From Nautilus pompilius (taxonomy: Eukaryota > Mollusca > Cephalopoda > Nautilida > Nautilidae): DNA of 64,000 bases. The DNA is taken from NCBI GenBank assembly GCA_018389105.1, contig JACATO010000687.1, positions 7,501 to 71,500 on the forward strand. Direction: 5' to 3'. How positions within the stretch are numbered: position 1 is the stretch's first letter; each line of letters begins with the position of its first letter. Shown here one piece after another: positions 1 through 13,010 of the stretch. A model generated the notes under the pieces. It was not told the DNA's origin, did no database searches, and saw only the letters and a program-made list of their open reading frames with translations. The position numbers and the translations under genes are program-made.

Positions 1-390
1 GGCAGCTGGCTACCTGTCGCCTCATCGGGCGGGGTTTGCGCCCGAATCGTAACGGAATCCCCCCCCCCCCACGCTTCGAGATAATACAGATACTTTCCTA
101 CGTGCGCGGGCTGTTTCCCAGCCACCGTCGGCTCGCACTGCCTGGGATCTCTGGACGTCCTCACCGGTTCTCACGTCGCACAACAGAGCTGGGAGAAACC
201 CTGCGCGTTTTCTCTCCCGCTCACACGCGTCTCTCTTGATGTCCAGCCGAAGAAGGACCCGGCGATGTGGGACCCTAACGGGACCTCCTGATAGTTTGGC
301 GAGTGAACACGAGGTGTAAACAAACGAAAACAGAAGCTGCTCACACGAGAAGTGGACAATGGGCGCTCATGCGATCTTTTTTGGGAACCA
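1..390. other. Unannotated left edge
   Basis: A C10 run lies at 61-70. Overlapping open frames on both strands show no recognisable domain. Nothing else was found before the satellite. Confidence 0.5.
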
Positions 391-983
391 CGGTGACCTG
401 ACTTAGCGAGAAGGGTCAAACCAACCAGTGAATTAGCCGAGAATCGCGGTGACCTGACTTAGCGAAAAGGGTCAAACCATGAATTAGCCGAGAATCGCGG
501 TGACCTGACTTAGCGAGAAGGGTCAAACCAACCAGTGAATTAGCCGAGAATCGCGGTGACCTGACTTAGCGAGAAGGGTCAAACCATGAATTAGCCGAGA
601 ATCGCGGTGACCTGACTTAGCGAGAAGGGTCAAATCAACCAGTGAATTAGCCGAGAATCGCGGTGACCTGACTTAGCGAGAAGGGTCAAACCAACCAGTG
701 AATTAGCCGAGAATCGCAGTGACCTGACTTAGCGAGAAGGGTCAAATCAACCAGTGAATTAGCCGAGAATCGCGGTGACCTGACTTAGCGAGAAGGGTCA
801 AACCAACCAGTGAATTAGCCGAGAATCGCGGTGACCTGACTTAGCGAGAAGGGTCAAACCATGAATTAGCCGAGAATCGCGGTGACCTGACTTAGCGAGA
901 AGGGTCAAATCAACCAGTGAATTAGCCGAGAATCGCGGTGACCTGACTTAGCGAGAAGGGTCAAACCAACCAGTGAATTAGCC
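391..983. repeat. Satellite/minisatellite array of 56-bp and 51-bp units
   Basis: Eleven copies are anchored on cggtgacctgacttagcg at 391, 447, 498, 554, 605, 661, 717, 773, 829, 880 and 936. Spacings are 56 or 51. The short form lacks five bases where caaaccaaccagtgaat becomes caaaccatgaat. Copies are almost identical apart from C/T at caaat/caaac and one G-to-A change. The first copy also has ttttttggga upstream in place of a full unit, so the left edge is sharp. Confidence 0.95.
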
Positions 984-2937
984 AGCAGGCCTGCTGTGGC
1001 AGCGACCCATCGAAAGCATCATCATCTCTCCTCCTCTCAGCATCCGGCATTTTTTTTTTTTTTTTATCTTTCTTCCCCTTTATTTTCTAACACAAACTTT
1101 TGAAATGTTACAAATTCTAACTTAAAACAACCGTTTTAATTTCGTCGAAGCTTGAAAAAAAAAAACACAGCTGGTTTCTTAGCCGAGGACACCGTAGCAG
1201 CACTTTCACATACAATTCGTCAAGAAAAGTATCTCCGTTTCCTCGCTGGAAGAGATGCCACAGACGCGTCTCTAACTGACTTCACCGCTATGTCGTGCGG
1301 TGTGCTGTCATTTTAAAGAAAGAAGTTCAGCGGAAGATTGGAAAAGCATTGAACGCAACTTTTACAAAATAAAATATGCAAATCTTTGAGGGGAGTTCAT
1401 GCGACTGACGGAAACTCAAGTAAACAGAGCGAACCCAGCGCGGTTTCCCCAGAACAGACCTTTTGCAGCAGGGCGTCAGGGAGGCGGGAGAAAGAATCAC
1501 TCTACGAGGTCTTCGGGTCAGAAGGTCGTTCGCTGACGATGGAGTATAGGGATTACAGAAAGGGAAAGTGATGTCACGGCTTATATGTGATCCATGTGCT
1601 TGACAAAAAAAAGGGCTCCCATACCCGAGTTTCAGCTGATAAATACACTGCCTAAGGAATTGTTCTCTTTTTGCAGGATCCCATCTGAGGCTTAATGGTT
1701 TAGCAATTCCACACTTCGGGCACTTGTGGAAATACTTCTAAATACCGGAAGCGCCTGGCTCAACGTGCCCCGATACGTTCTCTAAGTGGTCTGCAGAGGG
1801 AGCTAGAAGCGTCGCTTGCACCGCGGAAACCTGAAGTTATTTGAGTTCAGAAAAGAGACTGTAGCCATTACCGCTAAAGAGGAACACGTCGGGGGCGACC
1901 CGACAGTCACGAGCCATTCTGGCCGTCAGTCAATGAATCAGTCACGCGGTCAGTCAGGGCATTAGTCCGCAGCAAAGCTTGGATTGGGGGTGGTGGGTCT
2001 GAGTCAGCAGTCGCGCAGGGTCAAGTTTTCTTGGACTGTCCGAGAGTATCCAGCTGGATGGCGATGCCTTTCTCGCGTCTTTAACCCTCCGTGTGCCACA
2101 TCAGGATTTTACCTTACTTACATCGCCCGGGGCGCAACGACTTTCGTCACAAGGGGCGGTATCAGTAAGGATGGTTCGTCTGGGCTCTCTGGCATAACCT
2201 GGGCTGAGTAATACAAATCTGAATGCCAGCGAGGTGCAGATGCGCCCCCAGGTGGGTGTACAGGTAGTAGATGATTGCATTAAAAGAAAGACGAAACGTT
2301 AGACGCTCACACGCCAATATTATCAGGTGAGAGAGAAAGAAAAAGATTTAGCTTTTCATCCGGAGCCGCCCCCTCTCCTCTATCTCTCTTCTCTCTCTCT
2401 CCGTCTTTGGCCAACTCGTTGCACCTTCGATGATGAATAAAACGGTTTGTTGCTGCTGGTGTTTCTTTGTCATTTAACCTATTTATTTATTTATTTATTT
2501 ATAAAAACCAAAAGGGGTCTCTGCAACGACATCGTCCGCAAAAAGGGCGGGGCCAGCAGCGACATCAGGTTCGTGTCGGTTACGTCCCCTCTCCTACACA
2601 GCGAAGATAGAATAGTACAAACCAACTTCCTCTCCTCCTCTTCTTTTTTTCTTTTAAATGCCGAAGATCTCACGTTTAAATGAACGTATTTTGACGAATT
2701 ATTTATCTTCGTTTTCCGTTTTCTACCAAGGGTCCTGTTCCATGGTTTTTTATTTCCACTTCATCTTGATCTTCCTCCTCCGCTTTCTTAACCGGGATCA
2801 AACAGATTCAACAAACGCGATATTTCGCTATGTCCTCTCCCTGCCACCACTAACTAGATACCAAGACCGACCCGTTGTCTCTAAAATAAGGGGTTCACTA
2901 AGCTCTAACATTTTTGTCGGGTACGTAGAAAAATCGG
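984..2937. other. Unique non-coding sequence
   Basis: Holds T/A runs, a short (TTTA)n at 2476-2502 and a few 60-75-codon frames without splice or start support. A minus-strand donor-like word lies near 2115. Confidence 0.5.
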
Positions 2938-3977
2938 GTTCTCCTCTCTCTCTCTCTCCTCTCTCCATCTCTCTTCATCAATCCCCTTCCCGCTCGCCAG
3001 TCTCTCTTCATATCTCTCTCTCTCGCGCTCTCTGCCATCTCTCTTCATATCTCTTCTCTTCCATTCATTCTCCTATCTCGCCATCTCTCCATCTCGGTCT
3101 CATCTCTCTTCATATCTCGTCTCTCCATCTCTCTCGTCTATCCCCATCTCTCTTCAATCTCTCTCTCCTCCTCTCTCTCTCATCCATCTCTCTTCTAGCT
3201 TCGCCTCTCTCTCCATCTCTCTTCATTCTCTCTCTCTCTCTCCTCTCCATCTCTCTCATCTCTCTCTCTTCTCGCTCCTCTCCATCTCCTCTTTCATATC
3301 TCTTCCATCTCCTCTCTCTCCCCCATCGCTCTTCATCTCTCTCTCGCTCTCCATCTCTCTTCATCTCTCTCTCATCTCCCATCCTCTCTCTCTCTCTCTC
3401 TCCCTCTCCCCGCTCTCTCTCCTCTCTCTGCTCGCTCCCTCTCCATCCGCCCGCTCTCTTCGGCTCCTCGCTCTCTCTCCTCTCTCTCTCTCTCTCTCCA
3501 TCTCTCTTCTCTCATCTCTCTCGCTCCTCTCTCTTCATAGCTTCTCTCTCCATCTCCATCTCTCTCCTCTCTCTCATCTCTCTCTCTTCTCCATCTCGCT
3601 CATCCATCTCTCCTCTCTCTTCCGCTCGCTCTCCATCTCGCTCTCTCTCTCCACTCTCTCTTCATCCTCTCTCTCTCTCTCATCTCCCCATCTCTCTCTC
3701 TCTCTCTCTCCTCCTCTCTCTCTCTCCATCGCTCTCTCTCTCTCCCTCCATCTCTCTCTCTCTCTCTCTCCTCTCTCCATCTCTCTCTTCTCTCTCTCTC
3801 TCTCCCTCTCTCTCATCTCTCTCTCTCCTCTCTCCATCTCTCTTCTCTCTCTCTCTCTCTCTCCGCTCTCTCCATCTCTCTCTCTCTCTCTCTCCTCCTC
3901 GCGCCTCTCTCTCCATCTCTCTCTCCATCTCTCTCCTCTCTCTCTCTCCTCCTCGCTCCTCCTCTCTCGCTCTCTCC
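2938..3977. repeat. Kilobase polypyrimidine tract, degenerate CT with CCATCTCT interruptions
   Basis: About 1,040 bases are almost entirely C and T on the plus strand, built from (CT)n with recurrent ccatctctcttcat blocks. Long open frames here on both strands (Ser/Leu-rich or Arg/Glu-rich) are products of the dinucleotide repeat, not genes. Confidence 0.95.
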
Positions 3978-3989
3978 ACACCCCCGGTT

Positions 3990-6550
3990 TTCTTCATCTT
4001 GAAGGAAAACAGCGGCGATTGGTTTTCCAACAATAGAACAAACATCTTGTGTTACGAAAGAAAGAGAAAGGAGGAGGAGGAGGAAGAGGGGCGAATTAAC
4101 GAGAGCGGGCAGAAGATGAGCAGCTCGCACTGACGACGTCTATTATGAAAGCAGAACCTTGATTAAAGTTAACATCGAAAGAAAGAATATATTGGCGACA
4201 AACGACGACGGACAATGGCGAGTGAAAGTGCTCGGAAACAGCACAGCGTAGTGTGTGCTCGCACGTGCGCGCACAGGGGCGATTAAAAAGGCGTTAGACG
4301 GTTTATTGGCTGAAAGGTTTTATGATGAAGGACTCCTAATGGAATTCCTACGACGGCGGCCTGAGCCGTAGCGCGGTCTTAATTGCGTTCGGCTCGAACT
4401 CTGAGCACGGAGACGAAATCGATATCGTATTACCGCCGTCAATATGACGTCCCATGCCTCGAATAATTACGAGTCGGCATCTCTTTCTCTTAAACGTCGC
4501 CTTTTCAATGCTGTCCGTTTTCTTCCTTTCTTAAAATTCTTATTAATTCGTTAGTTGCTTGACACGTGATGAACCCTCGCGGTAAGTCAACGAAAGTCCG
4601 CGCCGACGGGATAATGGGAGAGAGAGTCAACAGCTGTAGCCGCCGAGGTCATCCATCTTATCTGTATCAACCGGCCGCCGCCACATCTAAGCCCGGTTGC
4701 CGCCGTGTATTATTGTCCTGTAGTTAGTCAGGCTGTTGTTTAATGCGAGGGAAATTTAAAGGCTAAGATAAAATTAATTAACGTGGGCCGGAGACGCGGC
4801 CTTGTCGAGCTGGCGCAGTCGGATGGGGCCTGGCAATCTAGTCATGGGATTTGATCAGACATACTCATAGTTTGAAATTTCATAAACATAGTGGTTAATT
4901 ATCAACTGAATATTATAACATGACGCCAAAATAGCAGTGACCATATATTATATATATAGTTTTAAATAGTCTTTTTGTAGCTCCGCGGTGAATTAATTAA
5001 GTGCCGCATTAGCGGTAAATGCCTGGCCTCGCAACAGCAACCACAACTCGGTACTTAACCCTCGGCAGGGGGCGCTAAGGTGTTGGTTGGCATCGATCGT
5101 TCGGTCGGCGAAGCTGCGCGCAGCTTGCGCACTCACTACTACTTGCAAGACGATTCGATATGGGAATTCTGAGAAGGCTGGAGCAGGTACCGCTAGCGCC
5201 GCGGTCGTTGACTTTCTCCCCCCTCGTCCGCTACCAGTCAGGTCTTCGCCGAACCGTTTCGGTAAACCAAAGGCTGGAACGGTCGATCACCAGCACCGTG
5301 GGCCACCTACCACGTCTTCTACTTTCGTTTTTCCTTAGTTCAAAATGTCGATATCCGCGGGTAGATTAACGGCTTGCGTTCTTTTGGTGTTAATTATAAT
5401 TAATTAACCCGTAAAATAAGACCAGACAAGCCCGCCCCCTGTTCGGATAACGTGCTCTCGACACGGTTACGTCATTCATCGGGATCGTGCGTGACGTCAC
5501 GCCTTGTTGCTCGGAGACGAAAAGTGAAATTAATCTGACATTGTTAGTCGAATGAAACCAGGGATTTGGGGAGAAAAAGGCGAGTTGGGAGCTAGTATCA
5601 ATAAGGAAAACAAAAATGCATGATAAAAAGGAAATGGGGGTGACATCGGGGTCAACACTATCTTATTTAGCTTAGTTTAATAAGTGAAGTGTCTGGGTAT
5701 CAACCGACCGGAAGTGGTGTCATTGCTGTTTGATTGATGCTAATCCCATCTTGGTTGCAGATCGATATTACTCTCCACCTTCAACTCTCTACAGAGGGGC
5801 TGAGCGGCAGTAAGGGAGGGGGAAGAGAGGGAGACAACACCCGCTACCATCATCAATTCAGCCTTGGCCCTCCGCCCCCTACACCTGCACGATTTGCATA
5901 ACCAGGCATATTAATCAGTGGAGCGGAAAATAAATTCGTATTGTGCCTCGCGATTTACGCTTCACTTCAGTTAATTCAATTAAACTTTAGCAAATATGTT
6001 TCCTTTCATGCGTCAAGCCGCTGCATTGAATCCCATTTAATTTATATCTGATAATTTCGTAATAATAAGGTAGCTACCAAAGGCGGGAAAAATGGCTGCA
6101 GTGGCCGGAGAACAGAGGAACGGAGTCCCGCGCTCGCTTCAGGGACGGGGATGTGTCACGTGGGGACCGTGAGCCATCACACCGGCAGAGAGCATCGTGT
6201 CTTATTGCCAGCTATCCTCCTCCTTTATTTACTCACGGCAAGTCTGAGCCTGCAGTGTCAACGGAAAAAGAGCTTGGAAATCTGCGCCGAAGGCTGGCTT
6301 TTCGTTCTCCAGCCGATCTGTCTGGGGCAGACGATCACCCCCACAAATGTACAAGCTGATAGGTAAAATATCGAGGTTTTACGTTCCAAAATATTCTTAT
6401 AAACCTCAAAAAAAAAAGGGGGAGATAAGCGCTTCACCGAATATTTTTTTTTCACTTCACTCTCCCAATTAAGTTGAAGTTTGAAGAATACTCTCTGTAA
6501 GAGCGATATCCTTTTAAGTAAGTTTAAATTAAAAAAGACGTTGATTTTGA
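3990..6550. other. Unique sequence, possible cis-regulatory DNA
   Basis: No gene. From about 4320 to 6080 the sequence is low in simple repeats and dense in TTAATTAA, GATAA, CAGCTG, octamer and CRE-like (tgacgtca) words. That is the look of conserved non-coding DNA near a developmental gene. A short leucine-rich frame at 6151-6366 is unsupported. Confidence 0.35.
5892..5901 (+). promoter_or_regulatory. Octamer-type POU motif in a motif-dense stretch
   Basis: ATTTGCATAA matches the POU-domain octamer. Nearby are a TTAATCA-type homeodomain/PBX-like word (5911-5917) and TTAATT runs. Function is inferred only. Confidence 0.3.
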
Positions 6551-6557
6551 TGATGTT

Positions 6558-6558
6558 G

Positions 6559-6592
<34 letters not shown>

Positions 6593-6598
6593 TTATTA

Positions 6599-6643
<45 letters not shown>
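6558..6643. repeat. ATT trinucleotide microsatellite
   Basis: Nearly uninterrupted ATT units, with single-base breaks at agtatt and ttttatt. Confidence 0.95.
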
Positions 6644-6649
6644 TGTTTT

Positions 6650-9230
6650 GCTAAAACTTACCTCCGATCATCGTAGCTACTAATTTTCTGTAAATATATA
6701 TCCTTTAATACTAGAACTTTTCCTGATAATATTCAGTGTAGGTTTTATCTTCTGTATGTTGGTACAGTACACATTTCCAAAACTGATATATGCGAAATTT
6801 TCTCATATAGGTAGGGGTACCCCGCGAACCTTATCAAAAGGTATCTATTTCGAAATATCCAGCTTACGTCCAATTTCGCACCAACCTTCCAATACATTCT
6901 CAACGGTTTTAGCTTCATCTCTTATAAGCATATACTTTTAAAACATCATAAAATAAGCAAATTTTTTTTTTAAAAAGTGTAGTCTTTAAAGGTCCCATTC
7001 ATTATCAGTAGGAAGCGAATTCTAAATGTTTCAATGTTCTCACTATAATGCCATTTTTATATGTAAACAGTCCAAAATTATAAAAGCGTTCAATAATAAT
7101 AAAAAAATTTTTAGATGTACGCGTGTTTGTAAAAAAAAATGCATCTATAATTAAAGATTCCTTTTGTAATCACGTGATTAAACTATTTCCCTAACTTGCC
7201 TAATCGAGTTTACTTCGCCGAACAAAGCGTAGAATTTCTGTGAATTCATTTTTCATAAATGTACGGAAATACAAATTCCCTCCAACTTGGTTTCCTCTCG
7301 GTCCTATTCAACAGCCACGCACGTGGCTTATTTTCCTGGGATTTCGGTTTTCTCCCACATCTAAGGATGATAAAGTTTTGGCAGGGGACTTTCCGCTAAC
7401 CCCTACTGATTTCCAGCTCACTGCCGTGGAATGTAGTTAAAAACCAGGTCTCCCTGAAGAAGTATTGCTTTCCCAGAAATTGCACAACTTAAGAGGTTAA
7501 TAACATCATCGTTTAGATCCAAATTGTGTTGTTTTGTTTTTTTTTCATATCCGCCAAAGTCTACATGCAGCGATAAACATTGAAGTGATACAGAGAGAAA
7601 TCTTGAGTCGTACATTCCTGTCGAGACTTTGCCTTCAGAGTAAAAACAAATGGTCTAAAAACAGGAAATCTAAAAAGTAAAAAAGTAGGCTTATGCGAAA
7701 ATTCCAGTGAACTCTCTCCTCTGTTTTTCTTAGTCTTTGGCCTTCTGCCCTCGTTATCTTTACTCCATACACATTTCTCTATATTTATCATCATCAGTAT
7801 TGTATATGCTTCTATCAGTAATTAATTAAAATTTGGCAACCACCGCCATGCCATCCTCACCTGGTGCAAAAGTTAATAGAGAAAAAATGGAAGTGAGCTA
7901 GTGGTACTGAAATTTTCATGAGAGTTCGATTGGGTTAATAAAATCATCATAGTAACATTTGGTGATAAATTTAATGGAGTCACATAAGGTGAATATGGCC
8001 ATTCTAGTAATAATGTTGGCTGATAAGTTTAAGGGAGTTATATGAGATGCATATGGCCATGCTAGGCGCAGTTTCCTTTTTGTTCAGGACTTAGTTGGCG
8101 GAAAACAGAGAAATTCACATGGACGCCTTTGTTCTCCGGTTTCCAAACCGCCGAAATTTCTGCGCCCCTTAACCCTCTGAAGAGTAAGTTATTTAAGTAG
8201 CCGCTCTGCTTACGTGAGTTAGTGCTACGACTGAAGCGGTTAAAAAGAAGAAAAAAAAATTCCGAGAGCTCTCGATAGACGGCGCCACCAAAGCCCCGGC
8301 CTTACAGAACTGCTCCGCTAGGACCAGACTCTCTCACAGCCAGTAAACGCTCGTGCGCACTCCTCGTAGGTTTGACAAATGACGGGATTTCAGCCCCCCA
8401 TTTTGGGGGGAGGGGGTGAATGGAGAAAAATTCCACCAAAAACATAAGAATCGAATTTCATTTTTATTTACGGACGACGAACTGCCAACTACAAACGCCG
8501 GACCAGCGGCTACTTCGAAGACCGGAATCCCCCCCTCTGTTAAATTTAAATACATAAATATTGTTTGTTTCTATTTAAGGATAAGAGAACAATGGTCAGA
8601 AGATGACTCACCAAACCGACTTTGTCATACTTTTGTTTCACCATCCCCTCCCAATACTCCCGACGTTTCAACTTCGTATGGCGCACGTGGGCTATTGGAA
8701 AAAATATTAATCTTCCTTTGGCTCATTAGCATCGCGCATGCGCGGGAATCACTTAGCCAAATCAGCGTTCTATCACCAAGACGCAAATTTATCCGCTTCG
8801 ACTTGTCATCAAACCAACAATCTGTTTAGATTAAATAAAATCTTTTTTTTTTTTTTTTAACTTCCTTTTTATTTTTAGGTGCGGGGCTGTTGGTCGCACA
8901 CTTCCGGCGTCCGCCTCTGTTCACCGGTTTTGCGCCAAAAGGTTTCTCTTCGCGGTCAGAGTTCACCATTATGTCCATAGCCAGCAGGCCGTTGTTCACT
9001 GTCTCCACAGATCACCGGTGGTGGTGTTTACCGAAAGCATAAAGAGAAATATGTCATCTTCAGGCGCAGAAGAATCTCCTTTCTTTTTGCAATAGACGAC
9101 ACGCCTTGCCTCCTCCAAGAACTAGACGAGTACAATAAGCAAAAGAATACTGGCAGGTTCTTCTTCGGACGTGCGAACCGACATCGGCACGCACGCGATG
9201 TCTTCACCACCGTCGTCTGATGCTTCTGCG
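6650..9230. other. AT-rich non-coding sequence
   Basis: Holds the two-copy duplication at 7951-8063 and a SINE-tail-like fragment near 7345. The longest frame (8416-8829, 137 codons) has no domain, signal peptide or splice context. Confidence 0.5.
7951..8063. repeat. Diverged two-copy tandem duplication (about 57 bp)
   Basis: Copy one (7951-8005) and copy two (8006-8063) share the order agtaa, TTGG(C)TGATAA, TTTAA.GGAGT, ATA.G, ATATGGCCAT.CT. About a quarter of positions differ, so it is an old duplication. Confidence 0.6.
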
Positions 9231-9310
9231 GGCTGCACGGTGGTACAGTGGTTAGCTTTCTGAACTGCCGAGGCTGAGAGCTTTAGTTCGAATTCCGGTC
9301 AAAAAAATCT
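9231..9310 (+). mobile_element. tRNA-derived SINE head
   Basis: An A-box-like TGGTACAGTGG (9241-9251) and a B-box-like TAGTTCGAATT (9284-9294) are spaced as in a tRNA gene, followed by an A-rich stretch. The stems do not pair well enough for a working tRNA. Confidence 0.6.
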
Positions 9311-11078
9311 ACGCAGTGAAATTCGGAATCTTCAGTTGAAAAAAAAATAAAAGCAATTTTAATTTAAGACGCGAAAAGTACACAAAAACGGGGTTTAACA
9401 AAGGGGAATACTTGAAAAAATCCGAAATCTTTTTAACCAGACAAAGTTCACGGATCACCAGAGACAAAATTTAGATGAAAAACAGCCAGAGTTTGCCCGA
9501 TCTATATACAGCGAGATCACGGCCGTTTCTACCCATACGGTGCTGGAATGGGGGGCGTGGACTTATTTGATCAAACCGCGAAAAACCTTAAGCATATTAC
9601 CACGTGCAAGCTCTGGTATTACTAGGGGTGTCATTCGGGATCCTCTGAGAGATAGAGGCGATGCTCCATGCGCCATGTGCCATGCTAGAATATGTTGAAT
9701 TTAGAAAAATACGGCTCAACCACCTGTTTGTTGAAAGGGATGCTTCCGACCACTACCGTTCCTAAAAAAATATCTTTAAGCTCGGATTCTAAGTAGTCTT
9801 TAAAAAGTTGATTTAGCAACAGATTTACTTCTTGTATGCTTCTTCTGCTTCATGCACCCGGTCGAGCACATCCGTATGTTACTAGTGCATGCATATGAAT
9901 TTAAAAAACGGTCAAGTTGCAATTTTTTCCCTGCTATTCCCTCCTCCCTTAATAGGATTTGAAAAGATAAACTCATTTCAACCGGTAGCTTTGTCTTGGA
10001 ACATTATTGGCTAAATGTAAACCAATCCAGTTCTGAAATCTGTATGGAAACCAAATTTTCACAGACCGGCGTAGCACCTCTTCCCTGACACACGGCTTCT
10101 GCTAGATCTTCTTCATCAGCTGGTCGAGTGGCTTACCTCCCTTATCTAAACAAGAAGTGCTCTAGTAGGGATTTTCCTGCCGAAGTTGGAAGTGCCCCGT
10201 CCCCGAGAGGATAGTCATCTTTCCGTAAACCACGAGGTCGTGAATGGCCGAAGTGTCTTTGAGGATTTTCGAAAAAGTATCCCCCCCCCGCCCGCCGCGG
10301 ATCTACCCTCCCACTATTTTGGCGCTTATGGCGATTTGGAATCGTTTCTTGAGCAGAGAAGCCAAAGCCAAGAACATCCACGGCGAGTTCTTTAGTAGGT
10401 TCATTCGGGTTTGTCTGATGCCTTCTGTTTGCATCGCGAAGAGAAATTCCGACTTAAGATCGTCTATATTAAAATTTGTCTAAACGCCGAGCAGACTCAG
10501 TCTTGCCCAGATGGCGTCCGGTGTAAAAAAAGGGGGGTGGGTGGGAGTGGAGAACGGCAACGAAACAAAAAAGAGAAGAAAGAAAGAAATGAAATCCTGC
10601 ATCCCAAAATGTTACCTGCCTTTCCCTTTGTTTCCTACACCAGTCGGTCTTTAAATCTTTCGGCAGCTGTGGTCACGGTGACGAATTCCAGTTATTGCTA
10701 TTAGTGGCAGTCAGTTATTCATCAAAAGATGTGATGGGCACAGCCTGGCGAGCCCCGTTTGTTTTGTAAATGAAGATTCACGGTGGATGATTCCGAGGCT
10801 GATCGAAATCGCCGACGTTAGGATGAATTTGGCTCAAATAAATATAAATGTACATAGAAAGGTGAAACCTACTTTCCCACACAATAACCTAAGTAGAAAA
10901 CTCAACAGCAAGGATTATCTTCGATGGAAATTCTATTAGATCCTCGGTGGACTATCATTTGTATCACGAAAGGTGAGAGGAAAAAGAAAAATAGGCATTT
11001 TACGCAATTATTTGCACGCACACACGTGCACATGAGATGCAGTTACACGCCAACAACATACACAGGTACTTGGAGGAC

Positions 11079-11084
<6 letters not shown>

Positions 11085-11117
<33 letters not shown>
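11085..11117. repeat. GA microsatellite
   Basis: Short (GA)n run ending in a G-rich stretch. Confidence 0.9.
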
Positions 11118-11124
<7 letters not shown>

Positions 11125-11932
11125 CACATATCTACGGCGCGCAACTGCTCGGACACACCCACAACAATGTCGGACATGACCTTGGTCTCGCCAGTAAAAT
11201 ATCCCTAATCTGATTTATAAATTCAATTTATCAGTGCCTTTTGTTACCCACAAGTAAGCACGCGGCTGTTAGAAGATGCATTCAAGCTCCTGTCACCAAT
11301 ACATCCTTTCTTATCTTTGACGAAATACTTTATTGGTAAGTCCAGGTTTATGGAAGCCAGTGTACCTTTAAATATTTCCGTACAGAACTGTAAATATCTA
11401 AAACTCGTCTTTACTCGGCGACATAAAAAGAAACAACAACAACAACAACAACCCAAAATACCAACGGACTTTTACGTAACACTGAAGATAGAAGAAAGTA
11501 AGCGCCACCTTTGGGTTCTTTATGTCATTCACCAGGAGAACTTCACTTCCGATGTCTGTCCTTCAATAACCATGCTCAGAAATTCGAGGATACTGCCTGC
11601 GCCATTAATTGGAGTCTGAACGTAGCTACAGGGGTTCAAATGAAACCTGGCCGGGTACGACTACGGCGCTACTGCTTTGAGCCGGGTTTCGTCTGAACGT
11701 CCCTATAATTCGTAATTTCACACAATATTTTTTCTCGGGGTTTAGCTAAAAGATGGATAGGATATTTGTAAACGGAATTCATTTAAAAACGAAAGTGGGA
11801 TAAGGGATATGTACATGGAAATAGATTTATCAGGGAAAAAGAAATGGAAATCAGTAGCATTATCACATGCATATAAGATGCAGACAAAACGCTCACTCTG
11901 TTAATAAAAGACATGAAAATTTGCACACAAAC

Positions 11933-11935
<3 letters not shown>

Positions 11936-11967
<32 letters not shown>
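11936..11967. repeat. AC microsatellite
   Basis: About 15 AC units. Confidence 0.95.
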
Positions 11968-11969
<2 letters not shown>

Positions 11970-12681
11970 AAAAAGAAATATGGGATCTAAAGTTTGAGTC
12001 GGCCACATTTTTGGGGGATACCTGTATTTCGATGCACCAGGGGCTGTAGTTAAGGTCTGCTGTCACAAGGCGGCGTTCAGTAGTCGAGGCTCCTTTAGGG
12101 GTTGGGAGAAGAAAGCGCGAGAAGGGGCTGTGCAATCTCGGGGGGGGGGGGAGAGAAGGGGTTCCGCCCAGGAGTTGTAGATGAGAATAAGGTGCCGAGG
12201 AATTATTTTGATAGCGGGGGCGCCTTTTGTCAGGTCAGAATGCACGCGGCACCGGGGTTCTCCCTGAATTCATTGCTGTTCACGGATCACTGCTTACGGG
12301 AAGAAAGTTTCCCGATATTGAATACATCTCACGCTAGGATAAGAAAGAGTACAAAAAAAAGGGGGGGTGATTATTTTCTTGGATGTGGAGTCGTCTGGCA
12401 TAAATATTTGCTTTGCGTCTAAATAACTTACATCAGACGGAAGATAACAGAGTGTAAAAGAATGTTTGGCGAGACTTCCGCAGGGGTTTTGGATCGGCTG
12501 CATTCCCCTCCCATTTACAAGGGAAGAAAAGGGAAAATTGATTTGTCTCTCTGCGTTGGCACTCAGACAACGAAGTGTACTGTACCTGGCTGAACGGGGC
12601 AGGATAAAGGGATATTGTTGCGCGCCAACTAAAACAGCAGTAGGCATAAATACAGGTGAATGCAGAGACGGAGCCAGACAG

Positions 12682-13010
12682 GTGAGAGGGGGGGGAGGGA
12701 ACGAGGAGGGAGGGGGGAGAAGGCGAGGGAGTGAAGAGAGAGATGGAGAGATAGAGAAAGAAGAGGGAAGAGAGAGAGAGGGGGGAAGAGAGAGAGAGAT
12801 GGAGAGAGAGAGATGGAGAGGAGAGAGAGAAGAAGAAGAGGGAAGAGAGAGTTGAGAGAGAGGGAGAGAGAGAGAGAGAAGAAGAAGAAGAAGAGGGAAG
12901 AGAGAGGGAGAGAGGAGAGGAGAGAGAGAGAGAGAGAAAGAAGAAGAAGAAGAGGGAAGAGAGAGTGGAGAGAGAGAGAGAGAGAGAGAGAAGAGACGAG
13001 AGAGAGAGAA
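12682..13010. repeat. GA/GAA/GGGA purine-rich array
   Basis: About 330 bases almost entirely purine on the plus strand. Blocks of gaagaagaagaaga alternate with (GA)n and gggaagagagag, and at least three blocks look duplicated. Confidence 0.9.

Larger units (their letters stand above)
9311..12680. other. Non-coding sequence with short microsatellites
   Basis: Apart from GA, CAA and CA runs and several C9 or G10 homopolymers, only overlapping short frames occur (for example 10142-10704). None is protein-like on inspection. Confidence 0.5.

Noticed and set aside
391-983. CRISPR-like array
   Set aside because: Units are continuous tandem copies with no unique spacers, in eukaryotic DNA.
2658-4133. 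491-codon serine/leucine-rich frame
   Set aside because: It is the translation of a CT dinucleotide tract; frames on the other strand are equally long.
6151-6366. Secreted-protein-like frame with a leucine-rich segment
   Set aside because: The hydrophobic part is internal (from about residue 18), a second frame is equally open, and no exon context is visible.
8416-8829. 137-codon frame
   Set aside because: No domain, no initiation or splice context; length is within chance for 64 kb.
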